Part shown: one piece after another, positions 54,652 to 63,074 of the stretch
How the letters are laid out: each line of letters starts with the position of its first letter
Position numbering within the stretch: the stretch's first letter is position 1
Assembly: GCF_016919385.1 (NCBI RefSeq)
Contig: NZ_CP070351.1
Coordinates: 3,968,001 to 4,032,000, forward strand
Reading direction: 5' to 3'
Source of the DNA: Gordonia sp. PDNC005
GTDB taxonomy: Bacteria > Actinomycetota > Actinomycetes > Mycobacteriales > Mycobacteriaceae
Length of the DNA: 64,000 nt
Position numbers and translations under genes: made by a program
Notes under the pieces: generated by a model
Told to the model about the DNA's origin: nothing
Seen by the model: only the letters and a program-made list of their open reading frames with translations
Databases searched by the model: none

Positions 54652-55056
54652 ATGCACGTCTACCGCCATCAGATCCGATATCACGAGACAGATGCGCAGG
54701 GATTCCTGTTCAACGCCCGCTATCTCGAGATCGCCGATGTGGCCATGACGGAGTTCCTGCGTGCTCTCGGCCACCGCTTTCAAGACCTCGGCGCCATCGG
54801 GTTCGATCCGTCGCTGGTGAAAGCGGAGATCAACTTCCGCAAGCCGACTCATTTCGACGACGTCGTGGACGTGGACGTGACCTGCAGCCACGTCGGACGG
54901 TCGAGCTTCGCCCTGCGGTACACGATGTCGTGCGCCGCGGCGCCCGTCTGCGACGTGGACATCACATATGTGAACATCGCCCGCGACACGGAGACCTCCG
55001 AACCGCTCCCCGGCGTGATCGCGGACGCGTTGCGCGCTCACGCGGGCCAGGTGTGA
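54652..55056 (+). CDS. Hotdog-fold acyl-CoA thioesterase
   Basis: Cytosolic 134-residue protein of the 4-hydroxybenzoyl-CoA thioesterase group. It begins HVYRHQIRYHETDAQGFLFN, where the Asp after YHET is the catalytic residue of the YbgC-type subgroup. It continues with RYLEIADVAMTEFLRALGH and a hotdog helix, then FDDVVDVDVTCSHVGRSSFAL. The substrate acyl-CoA is unknown. ATG at 54652 with GGAAG upstream. It is divergent from ectD and followed by aroQ on the same strand after 96 bases with a large hairpin. Confidence 0.88.
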   Translation: MHVYRHQIRYHETDAQGFLFNARYLEIADVAMTEFLRALGHRFQDLGAIGFDPSLVKAEINFRKPTHFDDVVDVDVTCSHVGRSSFALRYTMSCAAAPVCDVDITYVNIARDTETSEPLPGVIADALRAHAGQV

Positions 55057-55063
55057 CGCTCTG

Positions 55064-55139
55064 GTGTCGCGTGTCGAGAGTTCCTTGATAGTTGGCGGCG
55101 CCCACCACCGACCGTCTAGGAATTCTCAACACGCGACAC
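55064..55139. repeat. Large imperfect hairpin between thioesterase gene and aroQ
   Basis: Left arm 55064-55085 (begins GTGTCGCGTGTCGAGAGTTC) and right arm 55118-55139 (begins AGGAATTCTCAACACGCGAC) pair over 20 of 22 positions, with a 32-base spacer. No T tract follows. It may terminate the thioesterase transcript or be a REP/MITE-like remnant. Confidence 0.65.
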
Positions 55140-55152
55140 TAGGGTTGGCGGC

Positions 55153-55593
55153 ATGACCGATCTGCCGATCCTGCTGCTCAACGGGCCGAACCTGAACACG
55201 CTCGGAACACGCCAGCCGGACGTGTACGGTTCGGACACACTGGCCGACGTCGTCGCCCTCGCCGAGCGCACGGCCGCCGACGAAGGGTTCGGTCTCCGGG
55301 CGTTTCAGACCAACCACGAGGGCGAGATGATCGACGCGATCCACGCCGCTCGCGGTGAGGTGTCGGCGATCGTGATCAACCCCGGCGGGTGGACGCACAC
55401 CTCGGTGGCGCTGGCCGACGCCCTGGTGATCCCCGAGGTGCCGATCATCGAGGTGCACATCAGCAACGTGCACGCTCGTGAGGCGTTTCGGCATCACTCA
55501 TACATCTCGCCGATCGCGTCCGGGGTGATCGCCGGGTTCGGCGTCGCCGGTTACGAATTCGCCGTCCGCCGCGCGGCGACCCTGATCCGCTGA
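55153..55593 (+). CDS. aroQ: Type II 3-dehydroquinate dehydratase
   Basis: Shikimate-pathway enzyme of 146 residues that dehydrates 3-dehydroquinate. It reads [20 protein letters not shown], with the catalytic Tyr in DVYGSDTL. The conserved [15 protein letters not shown] and [16 protein letters not shown] follow, then [25 protein letters not shown], whose His is the general acid. Dodecamer formation is known for the family. ATG at 55153. It is encoded apart from other aro genes, with a DEAD-box helicase downstream. Confidence 0.95.
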   Translation: MTDLPILLLNGPNLNTLGTRQPDVYGSDTLADVVALAERTAADEGFGLRAFQTNHEGEMIDAIHAARGEVSAIVINPGGWTHTSVALADALVIPEVPIIEVHISNVHAREAFRHHSYISPIASGVIAGFGVAGYEFAVRRAATLIR

Positions 55594-55891
55594 CTCTTCG
55601 CTCATCGAGCCCTGTCAGGTTCGTTCATCGAGCGCAGTCGAGATGTGTCCCCCGTCGCATTCATCCCATGAATGACGGTCCCCGTCCGGTTGTGGCGTAG
55701 ACTGATTCCATTCGGCGCGCCGCGCCGTGCGTCGTAGAACGCTTCCACGCAGACCCCGATCACCTCGCTGTGGTCGCTGGGTGCGTGAAAATTCATACGG
55801 CGAACCGACACGCCAACTCGCGCGTTTCGCCAACCGATCACACATCGGCAGTTTCTGCCGTGCTGTGATCCTTGCCCGCAAAGGCTGTTTC
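55594..55891 (+). promoter_or_regulatory. Long leader before DEAD-box helicase gene
   Basis: This 298-base gap has no gene. It holds a dispersed word TCATCGAGCGCAGTCGAG (55625-55642), a possible -10 box TAGACT at 55698-55703 and then about 185 bases of likely untranslated leader. The leader ends with AAAGG before the ATG. Structured leaders are common before helicase genes, which often autoregulate. Confidence 0.4.
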
Positions 55892-57319
55892 ATGACTTCA
55901 TTCGCTGATCTCGGCGTGCCCGCACCCATCGTCGACGCCCTCGCCGCCGACGGCAAGGCCTCGGCATTCCCCATCCAGGAGCACACGCTCCCCGATACCC
56001 TTGCGGGCCGTGATGTGCTCGGCCGCGGCAAGACCGGCTCCGGTAAGACCGTCGCCTTCGCGGTTCCGCTCGTTGTTCGCCTCGCCGAAGCAGGCGTGAA
56101 GCGTCGCCCCGGCCGCCCGACCGGACTGGTCCTGGCGCCCACCCGTGAACTCGCGACGCAGATCGCCACCCAGATCGAACCGCTCGCCGACGTCGTCGGG
56201 CTCCGCGTGACCACCGTGTTCGGCGGTGTCAAGCAGGCTCGGCAGGAACGTGCGCTTGGTGCCGGCGCCGACATCGTCGTGGCCTGCCCGGGTCGCCTCG
56301 AAGACCTGATGAAGCAGCGCATCGTCTCTCTCGACGATGTGAAGATCACGGTGCTCGACGAGGCTGACCACATGGCCGACCTCGGCTTCCTTCCCGTCGT
56401 CACCCGCATCCTCGCGGCGACCCCGGCCGGCGGCATGCGCATGCTGTTCTCGGCGACGCTCGACAACGGCGTCGACAAGCTCGTCAAGCGTTTCCTCAAC
56501 AACCCCGTCACTCACTCGCTGGAGGACGCGACATCGCCGGTCGCGCAGATGACGCACCACGTGTTCCGCGTCGGGACCACCGCCGAGAAGACCGAGCTGG
56601 TCCGTGTCCTCGCGTCCGGCACCGGTCGTCGCATCCTCTTCACGCGCACCAAGCATCAGGCCAAGAAGCTCGCCAAGAAGTTGACAGCCGACGGCATCCC
56701 GGCCGTCGATCTGCACGGCAACCTCTCACAGGCGCAGCGCGACCGGAATCTCGCGTCGTTCGCGGCGCCGGAGGGCGCGAAGGTCCTCGTCGCCACCGAC
56801 GTGGCGGCCCGTGGAGTGCACGTCGACGGCGTGGAACTGGTCGTACACGTGGACCCGCCCGCCGAGCACAAGGCGTACCTGCACCGTTCGGGTCGTACCG
56901 CTCGCGCCGGCTCGTCGGGCGACGTCGTCACGATCTGCCTGCCCGAGCAGTGGGGCGATCTCCGGAAGCTTCTGCAGAAGGCCGCCATCAAGGTGCCCGG
57001 CCAGCAGGTGACCGCGACGTCGGACGCCGTGACCGAACTCGTGGGCGAGCATGCTCCTCTGCGTCACCTTCCCGTGCAGGCTCCCGCGCAGCAGCAGCGT
57101 TCGGGCCAGGGTCAGGCGCGTTCCGGTCAGGGGCGCGGCTCGCGTGGCACCGGCCGTGGTCGTCGTGGTCAGGGCCAGGCGCAGGGCTCGAGCCAGAGCC
57201 AGCGGCAGAGCAGTGGCCGCGGCGAGCAGTCGTCGACTCGCGAGCACGGTGCCGCCGCGGTCAACCCGCGCCGCCGTCGCAGCGCGCGTCGCCCCGCAGG
57301 CGCTCCCGCAGCACGCTGA
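55892..57319 (+). CDS. DEAD-box RNA helicase
   Basis: ATP-dependent RNA helicase of 475 residues for ribosome biogenesis or RNA turnover. The Q-motif is FPIQEHTLPDTLAGRD. Motif I is GRGKTGSGKT, motif Ia APTRELATQ, motif II is the DEAD box in VLDEADHMADLGF, and motif III is SATLD. Motifs IV to VI include RILFTRTKHQAKKLAKKL, VATDVAARGVHVDGVELVVH and HRSGRTARAG. The C-terminal 90 residues are an Arg/Gly/Gln/Ser-rich disordered tail typical of RhlE/CsdA-type enzymes. ATG at 55892. A possible autoregulatory leader precedes it. Confidence 0.94.
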   Translation: MTSFADLGVPAPIVDALAADGKASAFPIQEHTLPDTLAGRDVLGRGKTGSGKTVAFAVPLVVRLAEAGVKRRPGRPTGLVLAPTRELATQIATQIEPLADVVGLRVTTVFGGVKQARQERALGAGADIVVACPGRLEDLMKQRIVSLDDVKITVLDEADHMADLGFLPVVTRILAATPAGGMRMLFSATLDNGVDKLVKRFLNNPVTHSLEDATSPVAQMTHHVFRVGTTAEKTELVRVLASGTGRRILFTRTKHQAKKLAKKLTADGIPAVDLHGNLSQAQRDRNLASFAAPEGAKVLVATDVAARGVHVDGVELVVHVDPPAEHKAYLHRSGRTARAGSSGDVVTICLPEQWGDLRKLLQKAAIKVPGQQVTATSDAVTELVGEHAPLRHLPVQAPAQQQRSGQGQARSGQGRGSRGTGRGRRGQGQAQGSSQSQRQSSGRGEQSSTREHGAAAVNPRRRRSARRPAGAPAAR

Positions 57320-57325
57320 GAACGT

Positions 57326-57376
57326 CGCTCGTGGACCCAGCACCGATCGAGGGGTGTGGTGCTGGGTACACGAGCG
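57326..57376. terminator. Bidirectional hairpin terminator between convergent genes
   Basis: CGCTCGTGGACCCAGCACC (57326-57344) and GGTGCTGGGTACACGAGCG (57358-57376) pair over 18 of 19 positions around a 13-base loop. It lies between the helicase stop and the converging MBL gene end. Confidence 0.8.
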
Positions 57377-57462
57377 GGCTGTTCGTCGTATCGACGCGTA
57401 TGCGCCGAGAACTCGGCGACAACAGCGGGAATCGGCGAAGTACGTGGTGGTAGACGACGCGG

Positions 57463-58218
57463 TCAGTCGGAGGAGCGGGTCAACGCCTGTTCGACGAAGA
57501 CCGCGATGTCACCGCGGAGCAGTGGGCCGTGCCCAGGCATCACAACCGTCGCGTCCAATGCGGCCAGCGATGCCACTGCAGCCTCATTCGCCGGGACGTC
57601 GTGCGTGAACACGTGACCGATGCACTGAGGTCCGGCGACAGCAGAGATCATGTGACCGCTGATCAGAGCGTCTCCGGTCACCGCGATCTCTCCGCCGCCG
57701 ACGACGAACGCGCTGTGGCCGCGTGTGTGGCCATGGGTAGGCACGGCCACCGGTGAACCGGGAAGCGCCGACAGGTCAGTGAACGGCAGGGCGTCTGCGA
57801 CGCCCGTCTTGTCGAGCGCGCCAAGCGGCATTACCTCACTCAACCACCGTAGGACACGCGGCCGGTATGCGATCCGGGCGATGTCCGTGGGTGAGGCCTG
57901 CTCGAGTAGGTCCCGGCGCGCGTGACCGACCTCGTCGGGGTCGGCGAACACGTCGAACGAATGTCCGCGTCGGAGTGCGGCGATACCGCCGAGATGGTCC
58001 ACGTGTGCGTGGGTCAGGAGCGCGCCTCGGATCTCCTCAGGGGCGCTCCCGATCCGATTCAACGATTCGACGACGGCCGACGCGTGCCCAGGGTAGCCGC
58101 CGTCGATCAGGGTGACGCCGGAATCGTCCTGCAAGATCACCCAGTTGACCGTCGCCGTCGACACGAAGTGAGTGCGGACGTCGCCGTCGGAGATCGACGA
58201 GACCGTCAACGAGGCCAT
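57463..58218 (-). CDS. MBL-fold metal-dependent hydrolase
   Basis: Soluble 251-residue protein of the metallo-beta-lactamase superfamily. The zinc motif is LTHAHVDHLGG (HxHxDH). Further ligands are in VPTHGHTRGHS and GDALISGHM, and the last His is in VVMPGHGPLL. The closest general class is the glyoxalase II/lactonase-like hydrolases; the substrate is unknown. ATG at 58218, 5 bases after the aftA stop, so it is the last gene of the dprE1-dprE2-aftA operon. This link to arabinan synthesis is positional only. Confidence 0.87.
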   Translation of the reverse strand: MASLTVSSISDGDVRTHFVSTATVNWVILQDDSGVTLIDGGYPGHASAVVESLNRIGSAPEEIRGALLTHAHVDHLGGIAALRRGHSFDVFADPDEVGHARRDLLEQASPTDIARIAYRPRVLRWLSEVMPLGALDKTGVADALPFTDLSALPGSPVAVPTHGHTRGHSAFVVGGGEIAVTGDALISGHMISAVAGPQCIGHVFTHDVPANEAAVASLAALDATVVMPGHGPLLRGDIAVFVEQALTRSSD

Positions 58219-58223
58219 TCGTG

Positions 58224-60170
58224 TCAGCCCTTCTTCACGACGAGCACAAACGGCCCGACTTCGGTGACCGTGAACGCCGGGTCGTCGAACACGACGGGGG
58301 AGAACGTCACGTTGTATCGGCTCACGTTCGGGTCGTTCGGGAACACGTCCTTCGCGAGGCGCAGCGTGTAGCCGTCGGCGCTGTAGCGGAAGAGGAAAAC
58401 GTCGGGCTTGCGCCACGGTGTGGCCGACATCTTGGTCATCAGCTCAGCGGTCGACGTGGCCTTCGACCATTCTTCGATGGCTGCGGCGCGCCTGTCGAAT
58501 TCTGCGAGCGGATTCGCATAGTGCGAGGTCAGGCCCTGGAAGCCCCAATACGGGTAGATCGAGAGGAAACCGAAGTCGGCGGTCAGAACCACATTCTGAT
58601 TCGCCGGCCGACCTGTCTGCTCGCGGATCAGCCGGTGGATCTCGGGGTAGTACGATTCAGCGCCGGCCGGGTGCTGGTCGGCTCGCTTTCCGTAGCCGTC
58701 GGTGTCGGTGTAGGCGGTGGTGATCTCGGACGACAGGTGCGCGGGAATCGCCTGCGTGAGGGCGATCGCGAACACGGCGGCGAGTACGCCGATCACGGTG
58801 CGAACGTCGCCGAAACGACGGACGGCGAGACGCGACAGCTCGACGATCCCGAACACGCCTCCCGCGACCAGCACAACAGCGGTGATCGGCTCGAGCCGGA
58901 ACGACAGCAGCGTGGTGCCGATAGCCGTCAGTGCGAGTGACATGGCGGTCAGGCCGACGACACCCAACAAGGTCCAGCCGAGCGCCGCCGCGATGGTCCG
59001 CTGACGGACGCGCAGAAGCACCCAGACGAGACCGATGAGGGTGAGCACCCCGATCAGGTTGGTCTGGAACATCGGCAGGCCGAGGATCGCGCCGTTCTCG
59101 GGCAGATAATGCTCCGCGCTTCCCGACACCGGCACGGTGGCCGAGACTCGGTCCAGCAGGTACGGACCCCACACGATGAGCGCAAACAGGCCGGAGAGGA
59201 TCCCGGCGGCGGCCAGCCGCACGATCACCGCGAGGTACCGCGCACGGGCGTCCGCGGAGGAGTCGACGGCGGAGTTCCGGGTCGACAGGAACACCTGGAC
59301 GAGGCCGCCGAGCGCCATGAGGACTACGGTGCCCGCGAACAGTGCCGTGTACAGCGTGTACACGGTGGCGGAGACGCCGAGGAACACCCCGACTGCTGCC
59401 ACCGCGAGCCAGTTCGTCTCACCGATGGTCGACGGGCCGTCGGCGAGTCGACCGCGCCCGCGGATCGCTGATGCGGCGACCACCATCATGGGCACGCCGA
59501 CGAGGATCAACGTCGCCGAATACGGTTCAGGGGAGGCGTAAGCGATCGCAACGGCCGTCGACGCGAGGCCGACGGCGGTTCCGACTCCGACGCCGACCAT
59601 CCGGTTCCACAACGCGGTGCCCAGGGCCGCGGCGACCGCGATCGACAGGATGGCCCACGGCTTGTACGCCTCCCAGCCGGGCAGCCCGACGACGTTGGCG
59701 AAACGTCCGCCGAACCAGAACCACGATGCCGGGTAATACGGCGACAGACCGTCGTACGTCATGTCCGCGAGATGCGGACTGTCGGTGAGACGGGTGAGGT
59801 ACTCCGTGCGGAACTGCTGGTCCACAGACAGTCCGAACAGATACAGCTTGGTGGCGCCGAGTGGCATGCCGAGGGTGACGATCACCAGCAGTGCCGACGC
59901 GAGTGAGGACACCAGCGATGTGACCAGCGGTGACCGGCCGTACCGGTACGCGATCACGGCTACGGCGGCCAGGACGATGGTGACACCCTGGCCGAGGGTG
60001 GTGAGGGCTCGCGTCACGTTCGACGTGTTGAACGCGGGCCACCCGACCGCCCCGATCACCTTCAGGCCGACGTAGGCGGCGATCGCGGCCAATACGACGG
60101 CGCCGCCGAGTTCAACAACGTCGCGCAGGCGGCGGTTCTTCAGGATCTGTGTCGGGGCGGTGGACTGCAC
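58224..60170 (-). CDS. aftA: Galactan 5-O-arabinofuranosyltransferase AftA
   Basis: Membrane GT-C enzyme of 648 residues that places the first arabinofuranose on the galactan chain, priming arabinan. About 11 hydrophobic helices occupy residues 20-450. The family motif GLSVDQQFRTEYLTRLTDSP, with acidic residues for donor binding, is followed by YDGLSPYYPASWFWFGGR. A periplasmic C-terminal domain has TADFGFLSIYPYWGFQGLTS. The GTG start at 60170 is 6 bases after dprE2. It is co-transcribed with the donor-synthesis genes; in this genome it is not next to embC, unlike in M. tuberculosis. Confidence 0.93.
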   Translation of the reverse strand: MQSTAPTQILKNRRLRDVVELGGAVVLAAIAAYVGLKVIGAVGWPAFNTSNVTRALTTLGQGVTIVLAAVAVIAYRYGRSPLVTSLVSSLASALLVIVTLGMPLGATKLYLFGLSVDQQFRTEYLTRLTDSPHLADMTYDGLSPYYPASWFWFGGRFANVVGLPGWEAYKPWAILSIAVAAALGTALWNRMVGVGVGTAVGLASTAVAIAYASPEPYSATLILVGVPMMVVAASAIRGRGRLADGPSTIGETNWLAVAAVGVFLGVSATVYTLYTALFAGTVVLMALGGLVQVFLSTRNSAVDSSADARARYLAVIVRLAAAGILSGLFALIVWGPYLLDRVSATVPVSGSAEHYLPENGAILGLPMFQTNLIGVLTLIGLVWVLLRVRQRTIAAALGWTLLGVVGLTAMSLALTAIGTTLLSFRLEPITAVVLVAGGVFGIVELSRLAVRRFGDVRTVIGVLAAVFAIALTQAIPAHLSSEITTAYTDTDGYGKRADQHPAGAESYYPEIHRLIREQTGRPANQNVVLTADFGFLSIYPYWGFQGLTSHYANPLAEFDRRAAAIEEWSKATSTAELMTKMSATPWRKPDVFLFRYSADGYTLRLAKDVFPNDPNVSRYNVTFSPVVFDDPAFTVTEVGPFVLVVKKG

Positions 60171-60176
60171 GGGAGA

Positions 60177-60938
60177 TCAGATGGGCAGCTTGCGGAACAC
60201 CGGACGCGGGATGTGGCGCAGCGCCATCATGATGAACCGGAACGGACCGGGGACCCAGACGATCTCCTTGCCCTTGTCGACGGCGGCGACCGCGAGACGT
60301 CCCACGTCCTCCTTGTTGACGGTCAACGGCGCTTCGGCGACGTGTGCCGACAATCGGGTGCGGACCTGACCGGGGCGGATCACGAGGACGCGGACACCCT
60401 CGGGGCGCAGTGCGTCGCCGAGTCCGAGGTAGAAGCCGTCGAGGCCGGCCTTGGTGGAGCCGTACACGAAGTTGGAGCGGCGGACGCGCTCGCCGGCGAC
60501 CGAGCTCATCGCGATGATCTGGCCGTGGCCCTGCTCGCGCATCTTCTCGCCGAGGAGCACACCGACCGAGACGGCCGCGGTGTAGTTGATGTTCGCCTCG
60601 AGCACGGCGAGCTTCTGGTCCTGCCAGGCCTGCTCGTCGTCGCCCTGGATGCCGAAGGCGACGATCGCGACGTCGATGTCGCCGTTCGCCCATGCCTTCT
60701 CGATCACGTCGCGGTGCGTGTCGGTGGCGAGGGCGTCGAAGTCGATCTGCTCGACGGACGACGCGCCCGCATCGGTCATCTGCGCGACAGCGGCCTGCGC
60801 CGCGGGATCGTTCGGAACCGTTGCCAGGACCACCCGCATCGGTCCCTTGGTGAGGAACTCCGATGCGATGGCCAGGCCGATCTCAGACGACCCGCCGAGG
60901 ATCAGGATGGACTGCGGAACGCCGACGGCGTTGAACAT
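60177..60938 (-). CDS. dprE2: Decaprenylphosphoryl-2-keto-pentose reductase DprE2
   Basis: Short-chain dehydrogenase of 253 residues. It reduces decaprenylphosphoryl-2-keto-D-erythro-pentofuranose to decaprenylphosphoryl-D-arabinose, completing the epimerisation begun by DprE1. The NAD(P) motif is [10 protein letters not shown] (residues 14-23). The catalytic Tyr159 and Lys163 lie in [15 protein letters not shown], with Ser in MSSVAGE. The C-terminal end FRKLPI is normal length. ATG at 60938, 30 bases after dprE1. The pair acts at the outer face of the membrane with dprE1 according to work in mycobacteria. Confidence 0.94.
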   Translation of the reverse strand: MFNAVGVPQSILILGGSSEIGLAIASEFLTKGPMRVVLATVPNDPAAQAAVAQMTDAGASSVEQIDFDALATDTHRDVIEKAWANGDIDVAIVAFGIQGDDEQAWQDQKLAVLEANINYTAAVSVGVLLGEKMREQGHGQIIAMSSVAGERVRRSNFVYGSTKAGLDGFYLGLGDALRPEGVRVLVIRPGQVRTRLSAHVAEAPLTVNKEDVGRLAVAAVDKGKEIVWVPGPFRFIMMALRHIPRPVFRKLPI

Positions 60939-60968
60939 GTGGATCTGCTTTCTTGTGTTGTGCAGCGG

Positions 60969-62387
60969 TCAGACGAGTTCGAGACGACGGCCCATGTCGG
61001 ACATGAACACCTGATTCGGGTCCACTCGACGACGGGTCGCGATCCACTCGTCCACCTGCGGGTACATGGCGTGGAAAGTCTCGGCGGTGGTGCGCGAGTC
61101 CTTCGCTGTGTAGAGCCGGCCGCCGATCTCCATGACACGACGGTCGAGTTCGGAGACGAACTCGTGCAGGCCGCGCTTGATCGGGAAGTCGACGCAGATG
61201 TTCCAGCCGGGCATCGGGAAGCTCAGCGGCGCCTGGTTGCCCTCACCGAACAGCTTGAAAACGTTCAGGAAGCTGACGTGTCCGGACGCCTGGATGTCGT
61301 AGATGATGCCCTTGAACTCTTCAACGGCCTCCGGCGGCACGATGAACTGGTACTGCAGGAAGCCCTTCGAACCGTAGGCGCGGTTCCAGTTCCCGAACAG
61401 GTCGAGCGGGTGATAGAACTGCGTCAGATTCTGGACCTTGCCCTGGTAGTTCCCGCCCATGCGGTAGTACGCCTCGCCGACCATCGAGAAGTTCATCTTG
61501 TTGGCCAGGCCATTGGGGAAGATGTCCGGGAAGTTGACGAGTGTGGGCGCGTCGAACTTCAGCGGATCCTTCGCGAGCTTGTCCGGCAACTGGTCGAGGC
61601 GGGCGAGGCTGCCGCGCGAGAACGTTCCACGTCCCAGGCGCGGAGGCTTGCTGATCGCGTCGAACCAACCGGAGCTGTACGTGTAGTTCTCCTCGGAACC
61701 GTCCATGTGCAGCGCGATGGTCTCGTCGAGGCTCTTGGTCACGGTGCCGTCGGCGATGAAGTACGCGGTCTCGGTGCGCGTCATCTTGATCTTGGCGCGC
61801 AGGATGATGCCGGTGAGTCCGATGCCGCCGATGGTCGCCCAGAAGATCGACGCGTCGGGGTCGTCGCTGCTGCCCTCGGGGGTGAGGGTGAGGATCTCGC
61901 CGGACGCGACGAGCAGCGTGATCTCAACGACGTGATTGCCGAAGGAGCCAGAGCTGTGATGGTTCTTGCCGTGGATGTCGCAGCCGATGGCGCCACCGAT
62001 CGTCACCTGGCGAGTGCCGGGCAGAACGGGAACCCACAGGCCGTGAGGCAGAGCGACGCGCATCAGAGTGTCGAGGTCGACGCCGGCGTCGAGATCAACG
62101 ATGGCGGTCTCGTCGTCGATGCTGTAGATCCGCGTCAGCTGGGTCATGTCGATGGTGAGCCCGCCCGAGTTCTGAGCGTTCTCGCCGTACGAGCGGCCGA
62201 GACCACGCGCGATGACACCGCGCTTGAGGTACGACGGCTTGTCGGCGTTGTGGTCGGCGACGCGTGCGACGGCGTCGGCGATGACCTCGGGGTACGGCGT
62301 CGACAGCACGTGCGCCTGCGTCGGCATGGTCCGCCCCCAGCCCATCAGCGTGCGGGTCTGGATCGGGAGAAGGTCTGTGTTCGTCAT
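60969..62387 (-). CDS. dprE1: Decaprenylphosphoryl-ribose 2-epimerase oxidase DprE1
   Basis: FAD-dependent oxidase of 472 residues (VAO/FAD-linked family) that oxidises decaprenylphosphoryl-ribose at C2, the target of benzothiazinones. The FAD-binding part includes [20 protein letters not shown] (about 61-80) and [20 protein letters not shown] (about 131-150), with the His of the active site. The benzothiazinone-reactive Cys is conserved at about residue 398 in [11 protein letters not shown], preceded by [16 protein letters not shown] or GTG start region at 62387. It is the first gene of the dprE1-dprE2-aftA operon. Confidence 0.96.
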   Translation of the reverse strand: MTNTDLLPIQTRTLMGWGRTMPTQAHVLSTPYPEVIADAVARVADHNADKPSYLKRGVIARGLGRSYGENAQNSGGLTIDMTQLTRIYSIDDETAIVDLDAGVDLDTLMRVALPHGLWVPVLPGTRQVTIGGAIGCDIHGKNHHSSGSFGNHVVEITLLVASGEILTLTPEGSSDDPDASIFWATIGGIGLTGIILRAKIKMTRTETAYFIADGTVTKSLDETIALHMDGSEENYTYSSGWFDAISKPPRLGRGTFSRGSLARLDQLPDKLAKDPLKFDAPTLVNFPDIFPNGLANKMNFSMVGEAYYRMGGNYQGKVQNLTQFYHPLDLFGNWNRAYGSKGFLQYQFIVPPEAVEEFKGIIYDIQASGHVSFLNVFKLFGEGNQAPLSFPMPGWNICVDFPIKRGLHEFVSELDRRVMEIGGRLYTAKDSRTTAETFHAMYPQVDEWIATRRRVDPNQVFMSDMGRRLELV

Positions 62388-62478
62388 CGAAGTAGAGGTT
62401 ACCCGCCCGTCACGTCAGAAGGTCCCTGTCGTGACGGTCGTCTACATTCTTTGAGCAGAGGGGTTCGAAAGGAAACGC

Positions 62479-62910
62479 ATGATCGTCGTCGGATATGCAG
62501 GCGGTTCAGCGGGCCGAGCCTGCCTGGAACAGGGCATTGTCGAAGCGACCGTCCGAGACACCTCGATGCTGCTGATCAGCGCGGTGTCGACTGGACGTGG
62601 GCAGCGGATGGTGGATGCCGACGAGATCGCCGAGGTACAGGCGCGCCTGAGCCGCTCAGGGATCAAATTCGAGATCAGGCAGCCGATCGGAGCCGATCCG
62701 TCGGAGGAACTGCTGCGTGCGATGGACGCCGACGACGCCGACGTCCTGGTGATCGGGATGCGCCGACGCACCCAGGTCGGGAAGCTCTTCATGGGCTCGA
62801 CATCGCAGTATCTGCTCATCGAGTGCAGCAAGCCGATCCTGGTGGTGAAGCCGAACAGAACGGCCGCGACGCCCGTCGACCCCGCCCCCGGGGGCCCCAC
62901 TGCTCCTTGA
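62479..62910 (+). CDS. Universal stress protein-like
   Basis: Cytosolic 143-residue protein with the UspA fold. It starts MIVVGYAGGSAGRACLEQGI. The C-terminal nucleotide loop is VLVIGMRRRTQVGKLFMGSTSQYLL, with the final GST in place, followed by SKPILVVKP. The first glycine spacing of the ATP loop is altered, so ATP binding is uncertain. ATG at 62479. The last residues (PAPGGPTAP) are encoded by the first bases of a repeat cluster whose TGA provides the stop. It is divergent from dprE1. Confidence 0.85.
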   Translation: MIVVGYAGGSAGRACLEQGIVEATVRDTSMLLISAVSTGRGQRMVDADEIAEVQARLSRSGIKFEIRQPIGADPSEELLRAMDADDADVLVIGMRRRTQVGKLFMGSTSQYLLIECSKPILVVKPNRTAATPVDPAPGGPTAP

Positions 62911-62921
62911 GCCAGGCCCCT

Positions 62922-62979
62922 CTCCGTGAGCGCAGACCCCCTCTCCGTGAGCGCAGACTCCCTGTCTCCGTGAGCGCAG
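62922..62979 (+). repeat. Triplicated CTCCGTGAGCGCAG word
   Basis: CTCCGTGAGCGCAG occurs at 62922, 62943 and 62966, spaced 21 and 23 bases. It continues into the palindrome at 62990. No gene is seen in 62911-63074. Confidence 0.75.
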
Positions 62980-62989
62980 GTGCCCCTCT

Positions 62990-63063
62990 GCTCCTTGAGC
63001 GAGCTTGCGAGTCGAAAGGTCGTAACGACGGACCTTTCGACTCACTTCGTTCACTCAAGGAGC
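62990..63063. repeat. Palindromic dispersed repeat after USP gene
   Basis: GCTCCTTGAGCGAGCTTGCG (62990-63009) and its inverse at 63040-63063 enclose AGTCGAAAGGTC and GACCTTTCGACT. This is the same family as at 50098 and in pks13. It may act as a terminator between the converging USP and lipase genes. Confidence 0.75.
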
Positions 63064-63074
63064 AGACAGCAGGC

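Noticed and set aside
51990..55088. 1032-codon plus-strand open frame over embC and ectD
   Set aside because: Antisense of embC and ectD with Arg/Gly-rich composition and no motifs; it also overlaps the thioesterase gene in another frame.
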